A DNA stretch of 64,000 nucleotides from assembly GCF_004193775.1 (NCBI RefSeq), contig NC_041003.1, forward strand, positions 43,715,611 to 43,779,610, read 5' to 3'. The position numbers were made by a program, and so were the translations under genes. The notes beneath the pieces were generated by a model. The model made no database searches and had not been told where the DNA came from. It saw only the letters and a program-made list of their open reading frames with translations. This DNA comes from Glycine soja. Taxonomy: Eukaryota; Streptophyta; Magnoliopsida; Fabales; Fabaceae. Numbering within the stretch: position 1 is the stretch's first letter; every line of letters begins with the position of its first letter. Positions 38,716-51,825 of the stretch are shown piece by piece.

Positions 38716-38901
38716 GGTGGCAGCTAGGGTTTGTGAGAGTACGATATGAGCGAGGGATTTGCAAAGATGATGGAGAGTGGAGAGAGAAACAAGAGTCTCT
38801 TCAGATTTCTCCTAATTTTCATATGATTTTTGATTTTTTTATTTTTAAATTACGACGGTTGTTCAGTGAAACCTCCTGGTGTAAAATTTAATTCGTATAA
38901 C

Positions 38902-39030
38902 ATTCTAAGGCGGTTTTCAACAACCGTCTTAGAATGTATGTCGTAAAATGCATTTTTAATCACAATAATTACAAAAATATCATCGTATCACTTTCTAAAT
39001 CGGTCATAAACAACCGTCATAGAATTAGTT
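38902..39030. repeat. Right subterminal repeats (CTAAGGCGGTT palindromes)
   Basis: CATTCTAAGGCGGTT is paired with AACCGTCTTAGAATG around a 6-bp loop at 38902-38937. A second pair, CTAAATCGGTC and AACCGTCATAGAA, lies at about 38993-39026. The design is like the left array but the core differs, as is usual for the two ends of CACTA elements. Confidence 0.7.
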
Positions 39031-42000
39031 AAATACTTATCATCCTAGTTGTTATGAATCATTAATGTATGTATGAATATATTTATAGATGATTTAAAAT
39101 GAGTTAAATACTTCAATTTATAAGAATCTTTTATCTTTTTTTTCTTACATGAACGATAGATATATTATTATTTATTTTACGCATTTTGATTTTAGAAAAA
39201 ATAAATGTATTTTAAGAAGCCAAAGGAAAACGAAAATTTTACTTGTTTGGTTTAAGGTGTATAAAATTATTCTAAAAAAGTGAACTTCGAATGTGATGTT
39301 ACCGTTGCAGTAAAAAAAAAGTGATGTTGGTATAAGTTTTAAAAAATAAATTAAATATTAGTGATTTTTAAAAAAATAATAAGTTAAACTATTTATTTAA
39401 TCCCTAGCCTGTAATTGTTTTCATTTTAAGTTTTAGTTTTATAAATTTTAGTCCATTCACATGCATAAAAGTTCAGTTTTTATTCTTAATGTTTTCATTT
39501 TAAGTTTTAGTTTGTACATGAGAAAACTATAAATTTTAGTCCATACACATGCATAAAAGTTCAGTTTTTATTCTTAACACCAAAAAAGACTTTCTAGCTA
39601 TGTAAAATTGCTATAAATACTTTTTGTCGGTGATAAACCACTACAAACAAACTATGTAGAGAGTAGAGACTAAAACACATAATTTTTTGTTCAACTAAAA
39701 CTTAAAAATAAAAATAAACATACGTACAGATCATGTAAATAGTTTAAACTAAATAATATTTTCACGTTTTCTATATTTTTATTCTTATGGTAAGCGGTGA
39801 ATATATATGTTATTTTGTCATATATAGAAATGTTAGAAGTAAGAAGTTGCTATGCAATTTAACGAATGACATTATTTCACTCTCACTTTTTTCCTCTTAT
39901 AACTTGAATTTTAATTTTTTTTCTAAATACATTTTTTGAACACTTTATAGCATCAACAAAATCCGATATACAATTAACAAATAATTAAGTCCCTTAAAGT
40001 TATTGCAAGAATTCAATAATCTTTTTATATTTACTATCAATTCGACCATTGGTATATGCCAAAAATAATACCCTAGACTAACATTCACGCCATTGTATTC
40101 TTAGAAATACGTACACTTCCCAAAATGCAATCTTACAACTCGAAACAAAGCACCATCAATCAAGGGAAGATATCATCAAACAGATACGGGAGCTAATATC
40201 CTAACATTTTAAGGAAATTATATTATGATAATAAAAAATTTAAGAGGCGAGATTTAATTTAAAGTGTATTCATATTAATTAATATTTTAAATTCAATCTA
40301 GCTAGTGGCTTATAGATTATATATTGTGCTTTTATTGATAGAATAAAGTAAGGGTTCATTGAAAGAAACTATTGGATAAGGTTGAAGGGTTTCGTCAACT
40401 TCACTCGTGTGCCATCTTTCATAGAGCAGAGGGTAGAACTTATGTAGGTAAGATTTAGGGCTGAGTAATGAAAGTGGGGACGAGGTATTAATATTTGATA
40501 TAGAAAGCATACCAAACAGTTGCCAACTCTTGCCCTTTTTCATTTTCCCGAACTTCCATTCCTTCTTTTCAAACATGCAATGTATGAGCAAATATAATTC
40601 ATATAAGGTTACACCCCAGTTACATTTCGGAGGAACACATGCACATTAATGATTTTGTGCAATTAGAATTCATATATGGTTACGCCACACTTATATTCCA
40701 GAGAAACACACAATAAATGTTTTGATAGTAAAAGTGAATTATTAGGTTCAAAATTATTGAATGAATCGGAATTTTTCAATGTTGATTTTTAATCACTATC
40801 GTTAGAATTTCTAACTTTCCTTTTTAGTGAGACTTCAACATATTTTTACAAGTTTTGATCTTATAGGTTGATTTTGAGATTAATCATTAATTAACTTTAG
40901 ATTTAATAATATTTAAAGTTTTCATCTTTTTTCAATGATATATTTTGTGGAAGCTGAATTCATGTTTTTTTGAAACCAATCATCTTGTTGTCAATTAAAT
41001 TATATCCATTGAGTAGTTTCAGTGGTTTTGTTAAATTTTCAAAAATAATGTTGATGATTTATAAATAGCATTCTGTAAAAAAAAATATTTATTTGTATTA
41101 AATTATTATTTTTTAATAATTTTTTAAATTCTTTCATTATTTGCCAAAGAATGATGACTATTAAAATAACTTTTTATAACAATATTTCGTTGTTGTGTGA
41201 TGCTGAAACCCAATAATTAGTTAATATTGTAAAATAATCATAGCTTTCGTTGTCTTCAATTATATACCCAAGAAATAAGTTGATCTAGCCCCGAGATTCC
41301 AAAATATGTTGACTCGTTACTGTCAATCACTTGTGAAAGGTCACTTACCCTTATTGTTGGTGAATGATACAATCAGTAGATACATGAAATTTCAATTCTC
41401 TTTTCATTTCCTCTAGCACAGATTTAGATGTTCACAACAACAAAAGAAAGGGAGAGGATATAACTATTAGCATATAATAATAAAATTTTGGCATATAATT
41501 GATGGAGGTTATGTCTCAGCCATTAAATGTCTATCTCCCAGAGGAATGAAAAATGCCAAATAGAATTATTATCAAATAGCATATAACAAAGTATGACAGT
41601 GGATTTGGATCACCTAACAGTCAATTGCATGTGCGGTCAGAGAAAGATAGATACATGGGGTGATTCTATATTTCTATAGTTCTTGACATTATAGGCCCCA
41701 CATATTTTTTCTTCTTCTCTATCTCAAAAGTGGATCACATATAAATATATACATATTTTGAAATGTCAACAGAGAACCAACCTAGATGAATTGGAAGATA
41801 AAGAAAGACTTTTAGAAGTCTTCTTAGGATTTTTGTGTCTTTATAGTTTGGTAGGTTGTAAACATCATATCATACTATGGGTGCCTAATTCAGGTTTGCC
41901 AGACCTTGTTCTTAATTTGAAAGGAAATTGTCGCTCTAAGTGAACTTCAATTGGGGAACTCTGCACAGAGTAATGAAAAGAAAGAAAAGGCTCAAACCCC

Positions 42001-44027
42001 TCAAAGCTCTGTTTGGTGGAAAACTTAGCTATTTTCTATTATTGGATGTGATCATAAGGTCAATGAAGACCAGGCATTCATCTACTTCAATGTTCCTAGT
42101 TAATTGCCATGATGCCCCACATGGAAAATTTGAAGTCGGTCATCAATTAATTACCCCTCCCCCCTCCCTACCCTAACACATCATAATTATATTTCCATTT
42201 CTCACTTTTCATTATTTCAATTCAAAATCTCTAAAATGTTTGGAAGTTGGGTTTTCGAGGAAAAAGACAAGAGTAAATATTTCTTTTCTAACAAATACTT
42301 TCTAATTTAACAAATTTTTAAAAATAGAATTGAGAATTGTAATTTGTTTAAATCCAAATAATATGTATAGAAACACAATACTTTATAATCACAAAGTCTA
42401 AAATTATTTTCCACTTTTGACTAAAAAAAGAAAATATTTTGAGAAAGATAAAACAAATTAATGAATTTTAAAAAATTTCTTTTAACCAAAATATTAATTA
42501 GAAGATTTAGCTTGTATAATTCGATATTAGTTTAATACTCATAATGGAAGCCCTATAGTAATTATACATATGTATCCGCGAGTAAAAATTCGTTAATCCA
42601 ATATTTTTACTTCAATTTAAAATCATCATCTTCTCTATTAACTAACAATAAAATGACAGGTTAAGCTTAATTTTTTTATAGTGTTTTTTTAAGGAAACCT
42701 TTTTATACTGCTAAGCAGTTAAAAAATCAACTTTAATATAAATTTTAATATAATTATTAAAAAAATTAATAATCTTAACGTACTTAACAATTACAGCAAC
42801 TAAGTTTTATCCCACTTAACAATTAGAGATTAAATAATAGTCTTTTTTTTTTTTACACTTTTGATTAGATTCTTATAGATTAATATAAATCTAAAATCCT
42901 TATATTTTATATATTTTTATGAACATTAATAACTAATAACTATCTTAATTTAAAAATAAGAAAATGGTCCCCTCTTTTCTTTAAAACTCCAGTACCAAAC
43001 ATTGACTATGTAATCTTGATAGATTGACAAAACTTGCTAATAGTAAATTACAATGAACAATTTTTTTTACCAACGGATGACTGGTTCAAATGTTAATTAG
43101 GTTAATTATTGAATTTTCAGTTTAAATCTTGTGTATGTAAATAATAATAATGAAGAATTAGCCGATCATGTTGTAAATATTCTGCATCAAATAAAATTGT
43201 TTCTTGTAAAGAATATATGTGATTTTAAAAAACTATTAGAATTTTGTCTGTTATTATTTAAAAAAAATGGTTTCCCAATTCCATTTTATTGAGATTGTAT
43301 TTTCTAAGACTTACAAGACTTTTAACATGTTTTGTCCTTACTCACACACTTCCAGAGAAACTTTCCACAATATTATTCATCTCATAATTACTCCAAGCGA
43401 AACATGTTTAACTGTGAAGTTCTTATTTGACAGGATATAAAAAAGTAGATAGTACCAATTAATTCCTTTAATCCTTAACTGTACAATCTTGTACCTAGAA
43501 AGTCTTTGGATCCCTCTCTTTCTGGTGTGATTCATTAAGGTGTTACATACCCATCAGCTTTTGCTTAATTCGTCCTTGAACCACACCGTACTGGGAGAGA
43601 AGTTTGCTTTGACACCATTTGTGACGCCCTTGATTGTAGAGATTTTGGAAAGATTACCTACAAAAGGTTCTGACCGATGAAGGGTTATGACTAATAAGGA
43701 AGTTGAGTGAAGTATCACCGTGTAAAATATTATAGTGTGAGAACTGTCAAGAAGTCGACAATCAGAATGTTACACATAACGTGCAAGTTTCTTATACTAA
43801 AAAATACCTATATGTACCCAACAATTGAGCTAACTATTGACTTTCAATTTATGGTTTAAAGATAGGGTGGAAATTTATATTTTCTACTTTTAATATAGAA
43901 AATAATTTAAGGATATACTATGGTGTAAGAATAATATTTTTTTTAAATAAACATTTGAAATATATACTAACATTTACATTTATTTTCCTTTAAAAAACAT
44001 TTACATTCCTTTATATGGTAATAAACA
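39031..44027. other. Intergenic, no supported gene
   Basis: AT-rich. An approximately 80-bp tandem duplication lies at 39417-39578 (TTTTCATTTTAAGTTTTAGT, then CACATGCATAAAAGTTCAGT twice). A diverged ~65-bp duplication lies near 40592-40720 (ATTCATATA.GGTTAC.CC..). Frames at 40310-40591 and 41758-42176 are not recognisable and lack splice or homology support. Confidence 0.45.
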
Positions 44028-44318
44028 TGGACGGATCCAAAAGTGTATTAAAAGGAAGTCAATTTTTTTTTACATAATTATTTAAATATCTAACTATTAA
44101 TAAATAATAAGTTTTAAAAAATATTTATTATTAATTTTGTGTAAAACTAGATATACAATCTTCTAATAGAAGAAAATTAAGCACATATCAATTCAAAAAT
44201 TTATTTTTCTTATATATTTTTTCATTAGTATTTTTTTAATTTTAATTTTTTTCTGATATATACATAAAGGATCCCAAGGGAGAGGCCATGGCCCCCTTAG
44301 ATCGGTCATTAACAATAA
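44028..44318. repeat. Possible non-autonomous repeat with inverted ends
   Basis: It begins near ATGGACGGATCCA and ends near CCCCCTTAGATCGGTCAT, so the termini (GGACGGATC / GATCGGTC) are imperfectly inverted. The phrase GGCCATGGCCCCCTTAGATC is a common plant repeat end. The interior is AT-rich and non-coding. The class is not assigned. Confidence 0.35.
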
Positions 44319-44835
44319 ATTGTTTCAATTTTTTTATCAGTAGAAATTAAAGACAAATATAAAGGAGATTACAACAACTCACAAATTATACTCAATTAAC
44401 TTAATTATATCCATTTTAAGTTACTTCAATTTCAATTGAATTCATATACATCTATTTTAATTATTTTACACAATCCAAATATTTTTTTTTGATAAATACA
44501 CAATCCAGATATCTAATGTTCACTTGATGTGAAAAATACTATTTGTAACCAGCATTTGGACAGAAAATAAGTTGTTTACCATTCATTTTGAGGGGTGTGG
44601 GGAAGGTGTTAGGTTGGTTAATAAGTCCACCAAGAGAGAGTTAAAGAGCATTGAATGCATTTTGCAACTTCTTTGGACACACACCACTTGCCTTTCTACT
44701 ACTTCAGTTCTTCTGCTGTTCATTCCCTGTATTCTCTATCTATCATTCACTTCTATATATTATTCTTTGTCTCATCATAACTGACCTCATCTTTGCTTCT
44801 GCATCATCATCCTCAATTTTCCTTCTCTTTCAGCC

Positions 44836-47800
44836 ATGAATCCATCTGAGCAATTTGTGGAACATGGAATGTCTCAGCAGGTACTCTTTTTTCTTCATTT
44901 TTTACTCTAACAGTCCAAAGTCTATAAACTAAAGGAACTATACCCCTCAATACTTGCATGGTCTATTGTCAACTTTTTTATTAACTGATCCATTTCTACA
45001 TGGTCATTTTCCTGTGAATGTCTTCATATTTTCCCATGTTGTCTAAAATGTTTTCAAGGTTGGGAACTTCCATTGACATGTTTGATATTTTGAGCTAGAT
45101 GGGGTTCTGTGAGTTTTGTCTGTCGTATTGACAACTAATAAGATGTTACTTGTATTCATGGTGTTTCCCTTAGGTGTATAAGAAGGACATTGCCATGTTC
45201 CGCTTTGGATTTTAATGACATCAGTGTCCTTTTCTTAATGTCTACTAATTATTTACTGGCTTTTTGGCATTGCATGTGAGTTATATTAACATATTACATT
45301 GGATCCTCATTTTGCTATTTCTAACTGCTTCTGATTTCTCTATTTATTTTATTTCTTCAATTTTTCATATTTGATTAATGTTTGTGTTCTGAATTGTGGA
45401 GAGTGTTGGTCACAACAGGGTTTAATTGGAGAAAAGTCTTAATTCTAGCATTTTCCTTTTAAAGTTTTAAAAAATATAATGAACTGGATGCTGCTCTGAC
45501 ATATGGACTCATGATACTCAGAAGTTTATAGAATGCTTTAATAGGATTTTTCTTTACTTTGTCATAAGTGCTATGGCACTTGGCTAAGGTTAATTGTGCA
45601 TTGTATACTACTAATTTCTTATTTTTTGCTTCTTGTATCAGAATTTAAAGAGAACATCTTGTGCAACTGTGCTCACTCTAGCATACCAAAGTCTTGGAAT
45701 AGTTTATGGTGACCTCAGCACTTCTCCTCTTTATGTTTACAAGACCACGTTCTCAGGGAAATTGAGGCTCAAAGAAGATGAAGAGGAAATTTTTGGCGTG
45801 CTTTCATTTATCTTCTGGACATTTACCATTATTGCTCTCTTCAAATATGTTTTCATTGTTATGTCTGCTGATGACAATGGGGAAGGTAAAATCTCGAATC
45901 ATGAATCTGGTGCTCTTGGTGTGTGTCTGTTCAGTTCCTCAGGTTTCCAAGCTGCAAAAGCCAAGCCAATTATAACTATATGGGATAGATACATAATTTT
46001 ATATTCAGATTCTTATTAAACCAAAAATTACACAACTGCTGAATATTTATGCTTTACCAAATGGAAAAAAGAAAAGCACAGTCTATATCCAGTCATTTGT
46101 TCCTATAACTTTATATAAAATTGTGAGCATAATTTTCCTCCTTTATGTGTAGTTTCTTGAAATATAATCCGCCTTACATGATTTATTGATTAGTAGAATA
46201 ATGTTTCAGGATTAATTTACTGGTGACTTACTACCACTATTTGTTTTACAATAGAGATATAGAAATTTCCTGTCAACAGTTTGCTAAATGAGTCATTATT
46301 TTCCGTCTTGCTCCATGAGCATCTTAGAATTTCTCATGTTGCCGAGGATAATTAGTGAAATCTTTTTAGAATCAATGGTTCACTTGTGCAGGAGGTACCT
46401 TTGCATTGTACTCACTTCTCTGCCGGCATGCAAGACTAAGCATTTTACCTAATCAGCAAGCCACAGATGAGAAATTATCGGCATATACCACACAAGATTC
46501 TGCTGACACATGGCTGTCTGCTAATTTGAAGTTGTTCTTTGAAAAGCACCCAAGGTTCCAGAAAGGACTGTTGATCTTTGTTCTGCTAGGAACCTGTATG
46601 ACAATTGGTGATGGTGTGATTACTCCTGCAATATCAGGTAGTTGATCAAGAGCAGCCCCTGAGCTTCTATAAGAACACATGAAGTATGTGATCCATCATT
46701 GGCTTTGTTATAGTTACATGAGTGCATGCCTTAAATGGTAGCTTTAGGTGATTGCTCATTTCTAGAATTATTATTTCTTTTTAGTTTCATCGGATAAAAA
46801 CATATTTCAGATTAAATATTTGTATTGTTTACAGAAAATATGCTGAGTCAGTTTGGATAAACTGCTCAACAATTGTAGGAGAAGAACATAATGAATCAAG
46901 GAGGTAACATGAATAATTTTTTTCTGCAAGTTAAAATTAACTTATGGGTTCCAACTTAAATAGAAATTAAATAAGAAGACATTTGACAAAGTTAAGTTGC
47001 ATAAGTTAATTTTAATTAATGAGAGAAGTCTTATTCATTTTATCTCCCCAATTTATTTTATTTTCTTCTTCTTAAAGTGTTTATTGAGAAGTTTATTCAA
47101 ATTAACTCAATTTCTTGACATGAATCTCAAACATCATACCACAATAGTTCTACATCTCATGATTAAATGTATGATGTAATGCAGTCTAAGTTCATATTAG
47201 CAAGGAAAGGGAAAATAAGTTACTGAAGGTTATTGGCATTTTTAATTTTCTAATTAATAAGTATGGTAGAAAAGGCACGTATTATTCTTCTTTCGCGGAA
47301 GATTTGTTCTGTGAAACATGTTTTTCTTAGGGTTAAGAAAATTATATATTTCAAATATCATATTAATCTAGCAAACCGCCCTAGTGAATTGCAATACTTT
47401 TGATGGTCAGATGGGGAACTTTTTTTTTAACAGAATGATCAAATGGGGAACTTGTTCATCATTATATAATTATTACATAATAATGAAGAAAATGGATGGT
47501 AGGGGCCTAGTGGGGAATTCCTATGGGCGGTAACCATTAGACAAGTATTTTACTATGGAGGTTTTAAAGCAATGCAAATTTTGCAGAATAAGTGAGGGAA
47601 TAAGATATTCTAAGGGCTCTAACTGAGAACATTTTTAGAATTGGAGGGGCAAGGGGTAAAGGAACCTCACAATACACTGATACTTAAGGAGATTACTATC
47701 TTAATATTTATTAGTAAAAGGAAATTACTAGTGAATTACATATCAAGAGATTTATGCCATATCACCTAGTTCTTGGATTCCTATGTTTTTTTTCCTTTCT

Positions 47801-50116
47801 AAATTTAATTTACTTATTATGAGATATGAGTTAGTTCAGGAGTTGATATCTGTAAAAACATTTGTATTTGTTTCTCCTTTGGGTCTATGAACATCCCTCG
47901 TGTCTCCTTTCAGTTTTTTCAGCAGTTTCAGGAGTTCAAGTTAAGATCAAAGGACTCCATGAAAGTAAGCCCACCAAGCTTCTTTCACCACCTTTATATA
48001 ATCTATTCACAATTTTTAAAACTCTACATTATTTATGCAGATTATGTTGTCATAATCTCATGTGTCATTTTGTTGGTCCTTTTCTCCATTCAACATCATG
48101 GGACACATAGAGTTGCCTTCATGTTTGCCCCAGTAGTTGCAGCATGGCTTTTGTGCATCAGTGGTATTGGTGTATACAACATATTCTACTGGAACCGACA
48201 AATATACCGTGCACTTTCTCCACTCTACATGTTGAAGTTCCTCAGAGCCACTGGCATTGAAGGATGGATGTCATTAGGTGGAGTTGTGCTTTCAATCACA
48301 GGTACCTATCATATAGTTTTTATTTTTTATTGTATAAGAACCTATATAATATAGTTAATTTTATTAACAGCTAGAATAGTGGAATTAATTTTCCTGTGGT
48401 ACTTTCTCAGGAGTGGAGGCAATGTATGCTGCCTTGGGTCATTTTTCTGCACTCTCAATAAAGGTAAATAGAGATTTGAGAGTATAGAATAAATGAATGA
48501 TTAAGTTGATCCTAGTATGCTATTCTGCCATACCAAAATGATATGTGCTTTAACAGTCTCCCTTAATCTCAGGTGGCTTTCACATGTCTAGTGTATCCCT
48601 GCCTGATTTTGGCATATATGGGTGAGGCCGCGTTTCTCTCTAAGCACCATCATGACATTCAAGAAAGTTTCTACAAAGCCATACCAGGCAAGAAATTATT
48701 TCAAGAAACCACAAGCTTCTAAGGTTATTTATGGCCTCTCTAGTGTAATTGTGCTACTATTTTTCTGCAGAAACTGTATTTTGGCCAGTTTTCATAGTGG
48801 CCACTCTTGCTGCCATTGTTGGAAGTCAAGCAGTGATTTCGGCTACCTTTTCCATTGTAAGCCAGTGTTGTGCACTAAATTGTTTTCCTCCGGTTAAGAT
48901 TGTTCATACTTCAAGCAGAATATACGGACAGATTTATGTCCCAGAAGTCAATTGGATATTAATGTGCCTTTGTTTAGCTGTGACAATTGGCCTAAGGGAT
49001 ATTGACATGATGGGTCATGCATATGGTACACTTCTTTTTCACTATGTTTACCTATGATATTTTAATTATTGACAATTAAGTGCTAACTATTTTGCTTGGT
49101 CTGTAGGGCTGGCCACCACCACTGTTATGTTTGTGACAACATGCTTGATGACACTAGTAATGGTGATTGTTTGGAAGCAAGGAATAATAAAAGCCATTAT
49201 ATGTTTGGTATTGTTTGGATCAATTGAACTGCTTTACATCTCGGCTTCTATCTGCAAAGTTCCTGAAGGAGGATGGATCCCCCTTGTGCTATCTTTTATC
49301 TTTATGAGTATAATGTTCACTTGGAACTATGGAACAATGAAGAAACATGAATTTGATGTGGAGAACAAGGTTTCAATGAGCAAGATACTATCCTTGGGAC
49401 CTTGCTTAGGCATGGTCCGTGTCCCGGGAATAGGGGTCATTTTCAGCAATCTGGCTTCAGGTGTTCCAGCTATTTTTGGCCATTTTGTTACAAACTTGCC
49501 AGCATTCCATCAGGTGTTAGTTTTTGTATGTGTCAAATCAGTTCAAGTCCCTTGTGTCAGTGACAACGAACGGTTGGTCATCAGCAGGATTGGCCCGAAG
49601 GAGTACCGCATGTTTTGTTGCATTGTCAGGTACGGCTACAAGGATCTGCAACAAGAGAACTACAATTTTGAGAACAAATTGGTAAGTGCAATAATACAAT
49701 TTGTAGAAATAGAAGAGAGTGATCCAGCACCAACACCAGAAGAATTTTCTATGGATGATGGAAACTTAAATATGGAACACCTTGGTGTTTCACCACACAC
49801 TTTGAGTAGCTCATGTTACATAGAGAAAAATTTTCCATTTTCATGTGTTTTACGTGCGAAGAAGAATGACAATGATCATCTTCAAGAGACTCCCTATAAA
49901 GATGAGTCTATGCAGATTTTAAAAGCCAAGGAGTCTGGTGTTACCTATATACTTGGACATTCCTATGCAGAGGCAAAGAAATCATCCACCATTCTAAAGA
50001 AATTTGCCATTAATGTTGTTTATGCTTTTCTAAGCAAAAATTGCAGAGACCCTGATGGTTTCTTGAACGTAGCTCATACTTCTTTGCTAGAAGTTGGTAT
50101 GGTTTACCATGTCTAA
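44836..50116 (+). CDS. KUP1: KUP/HAK/KT potassium transporter, KUP1-type
   Basis: H+-coupled K+ transporter of the KUP/HAK/KT family, a multi-pass membrane protein (10-14 spans). Exons: 44836-44880, 45642-45885, 46392-46637, 47914-47964, 48041-48301, 48411-48463, 48573-48687, 48771-49025, 49107-50116. Together they give 2280 nt in frame, 759 residues. The start [15 protein letters not shown] parallels that of Arabidopsis KUP1, as do [20 protein letters not shown] in span 1 (Ser replacing the Gly usual in GDLGTSPLY), [34 protein letters not shown] and the C-terminal [12 protein letters not shown]. It is about 45 residues longer than AtKUP1, mostly in the cytosolic C-terminal tail around the DPAPTPEEF segment. 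Intron 7 has a GC donor (48688-48689) instead of GT; every other junction is GT-AG. The gene is apparently intact. Confidence 0.95.
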
Positions 50117-51750
50117 CTCTAACATTTTCACAAAGGTATTTGCATAGAAGAAAATAGTCAATTTGTAAATGTTGGTTAAAAACATTGACAATGACTTCCA
50201 CAAGGCAGTTATAAGGATGAACCAGTTGTAGATTTTACATCATTGAGCTCTAGGTGTCCATGATTCTGTATCTAAGAATGTAATTTAAAAATTTGTTTCA
50301 TACAAAAAAAAAATGTATAATATACACAGGTACATATTTCTTGTAACACCAGACTTCAATTTCCTCCATAATGTAGAATATACAGAGGTACCTACATACT
50401 TGAACAATAATATTGCTTATTATACATTCTTGATGCACACTGAATTTAATCCTCAATTTTAACCTTCTCTAATTGTATTGGATGAAATTGAAAAACTTCA
50501 GAAGTTCTATAATAGCTTTTGCATGTGCTAATAGGAATTGAATCTGTTGGCTTTTCCAACTCATTTTTTCTTGATTACATCAACCAGCATCTCTATCAGC
50601 TTGTATAATTTCGCTAGTTTTCTCTTCATTATCACATTGGACACTGCAAACTATCATAATCCACCTATAATATCCAAATATAAACAGCATAAAGAAATAA
50701 ATAAATAATTTCCAACAGGAATTGTAACGTACTTCTTACTATACCCTAATGAGGGTCTTCACGCTACCATCGTGTAAATTTTTACATTACCCTTTCTAAT
50801 GATAGCATTCAATTCGTAACCATAAGTAGATTTGACAGTTTCACTATCCAAGCCTTGTAATTATCAAATTAGTTTTTAGTGACACAAATGTATTAGCTAG
50901 GAACATGCACAACTCTAGCCAGCGATCTTTGTATCGCTCATATGTGGACTTGGTGTTCCAAGGTGGAATAATAGTAAATTGGTTGGTAGGCAGAAAGAAA
51001 AGCATTTCGTGGGCTAACACTATTTTACAAATTTGATATTGAAATTTGAAGAAATTTAAAGAAATTTGTGTTAGCTTCAGATTTCTCAGTTGAGAAATCA
51101 ACTTCTCAAAGTGACCCAAATGATTCTTCTTATTTATTTTCTCATCTTTCTTCAACTAATTCATTTTTCATTAAACAAAAAAGAAATATAATAAGCATGC
51201 AACAGTTTATACATGCAACATCATTTTTTGCATCTATTTCTCTCTATCATTATGACATGTAGTACGGAGGAAAGACGAGTGATATATTTTTTTGTATGAA
51301 TACAAAGGAAAGATGGTTTTTTCTTTCCTTCAAAAATACTTTTTGGTTCTTGATCTTTTTAGTAAAATTTATTTTAATATTCTCTCTTTTTTTATCCTTT
51401 ATATTTTAAATGTGAGCCAATGTGATCCTTTATTAAAATTAGTTTAAATATATTGTTTAATGTCATTCAATCATATATTTTTGTTTGTGTCAAAGGTTGT
51501 CGAGTTTCTTAATAGCTACTTTAAAATTCATTTAAAAATATTTCTAATTTATTGTTCGTGTAAAATCTTTAATAATGTATGAAAATTAAACTTAATTTTT
51601 TATTATTATATAGAATTTAGACAAGTACTATTAAATAATAAATAAAACTCGACAAGAAATTAAGTGTAAATAACATTATATATTTATTGGACCTACGTAA
51701 TTTAACTCAGTAACATATATATAATGTGTTGAACAATGAAAAAGAAAAGT

Positions 51751-51825
<75 letters not shown>

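Larger units (their letters stand above)
35394..39030. mobile_element. CACTA-like element carrying host gene fragments
   Basis: The left end CATTACTAGAAAA resembles the CACTACTAGAAAA terminus of plant CACTA (En/Spm, soybean Tgm) elements. It is followed by a subterminal array to about 35800 of palindromic units with CTACATCGGTT and AACCGATGTAGAA cores. Near the right end (38902-39030), units with CTAAGGCGGTT / AACCGTCTTAGAA and CGGTC / AACCGTCATAGAAT form a second subterminal array. Between them are minus-strand fragments of a PP2C gene, a DnaJ gene and a third frame, and no transposase. The right terminus and target duplication are not clear (CTAGTTGTTATG at 39045-39056 may be a decayed end), so the boundary is approximate. 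The structure is like the gene-fragment-rich soybean element Tgm-Express1. Confidence 0.65.

Noticed and set aside
38526..38891. Plus-strand Arg/Gly-rich 121-residue frame (RGG-like)
   Set aside because: It is the antisense shadow of the MDNSNLF... minus-strand fragment in the CACTA-like element; the RGG look comes from the complementary strand.
39045..39066. GAATCATTAAT, also present at about 35360, as an 11-bp target duplication of the CACTA-like element
   Set aside because: CACTA elements make 2-3-bp duplications and the left copy is about 24 bp away from the terminus, so it is probably coincidence in AT-rich DNA.
40310..40591. Minus-strand 93-residue frame
   Set aside because: No recognisable motif and surrounded by duplicated non-coding sequence.
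41758..42176. Two consecutive plus-strand frames (61 and 78 residues)
   Set aside because: They are not joined by plausible splice sites and I recognise no domain. An unknown transcript is possible but not supportable from sequence.
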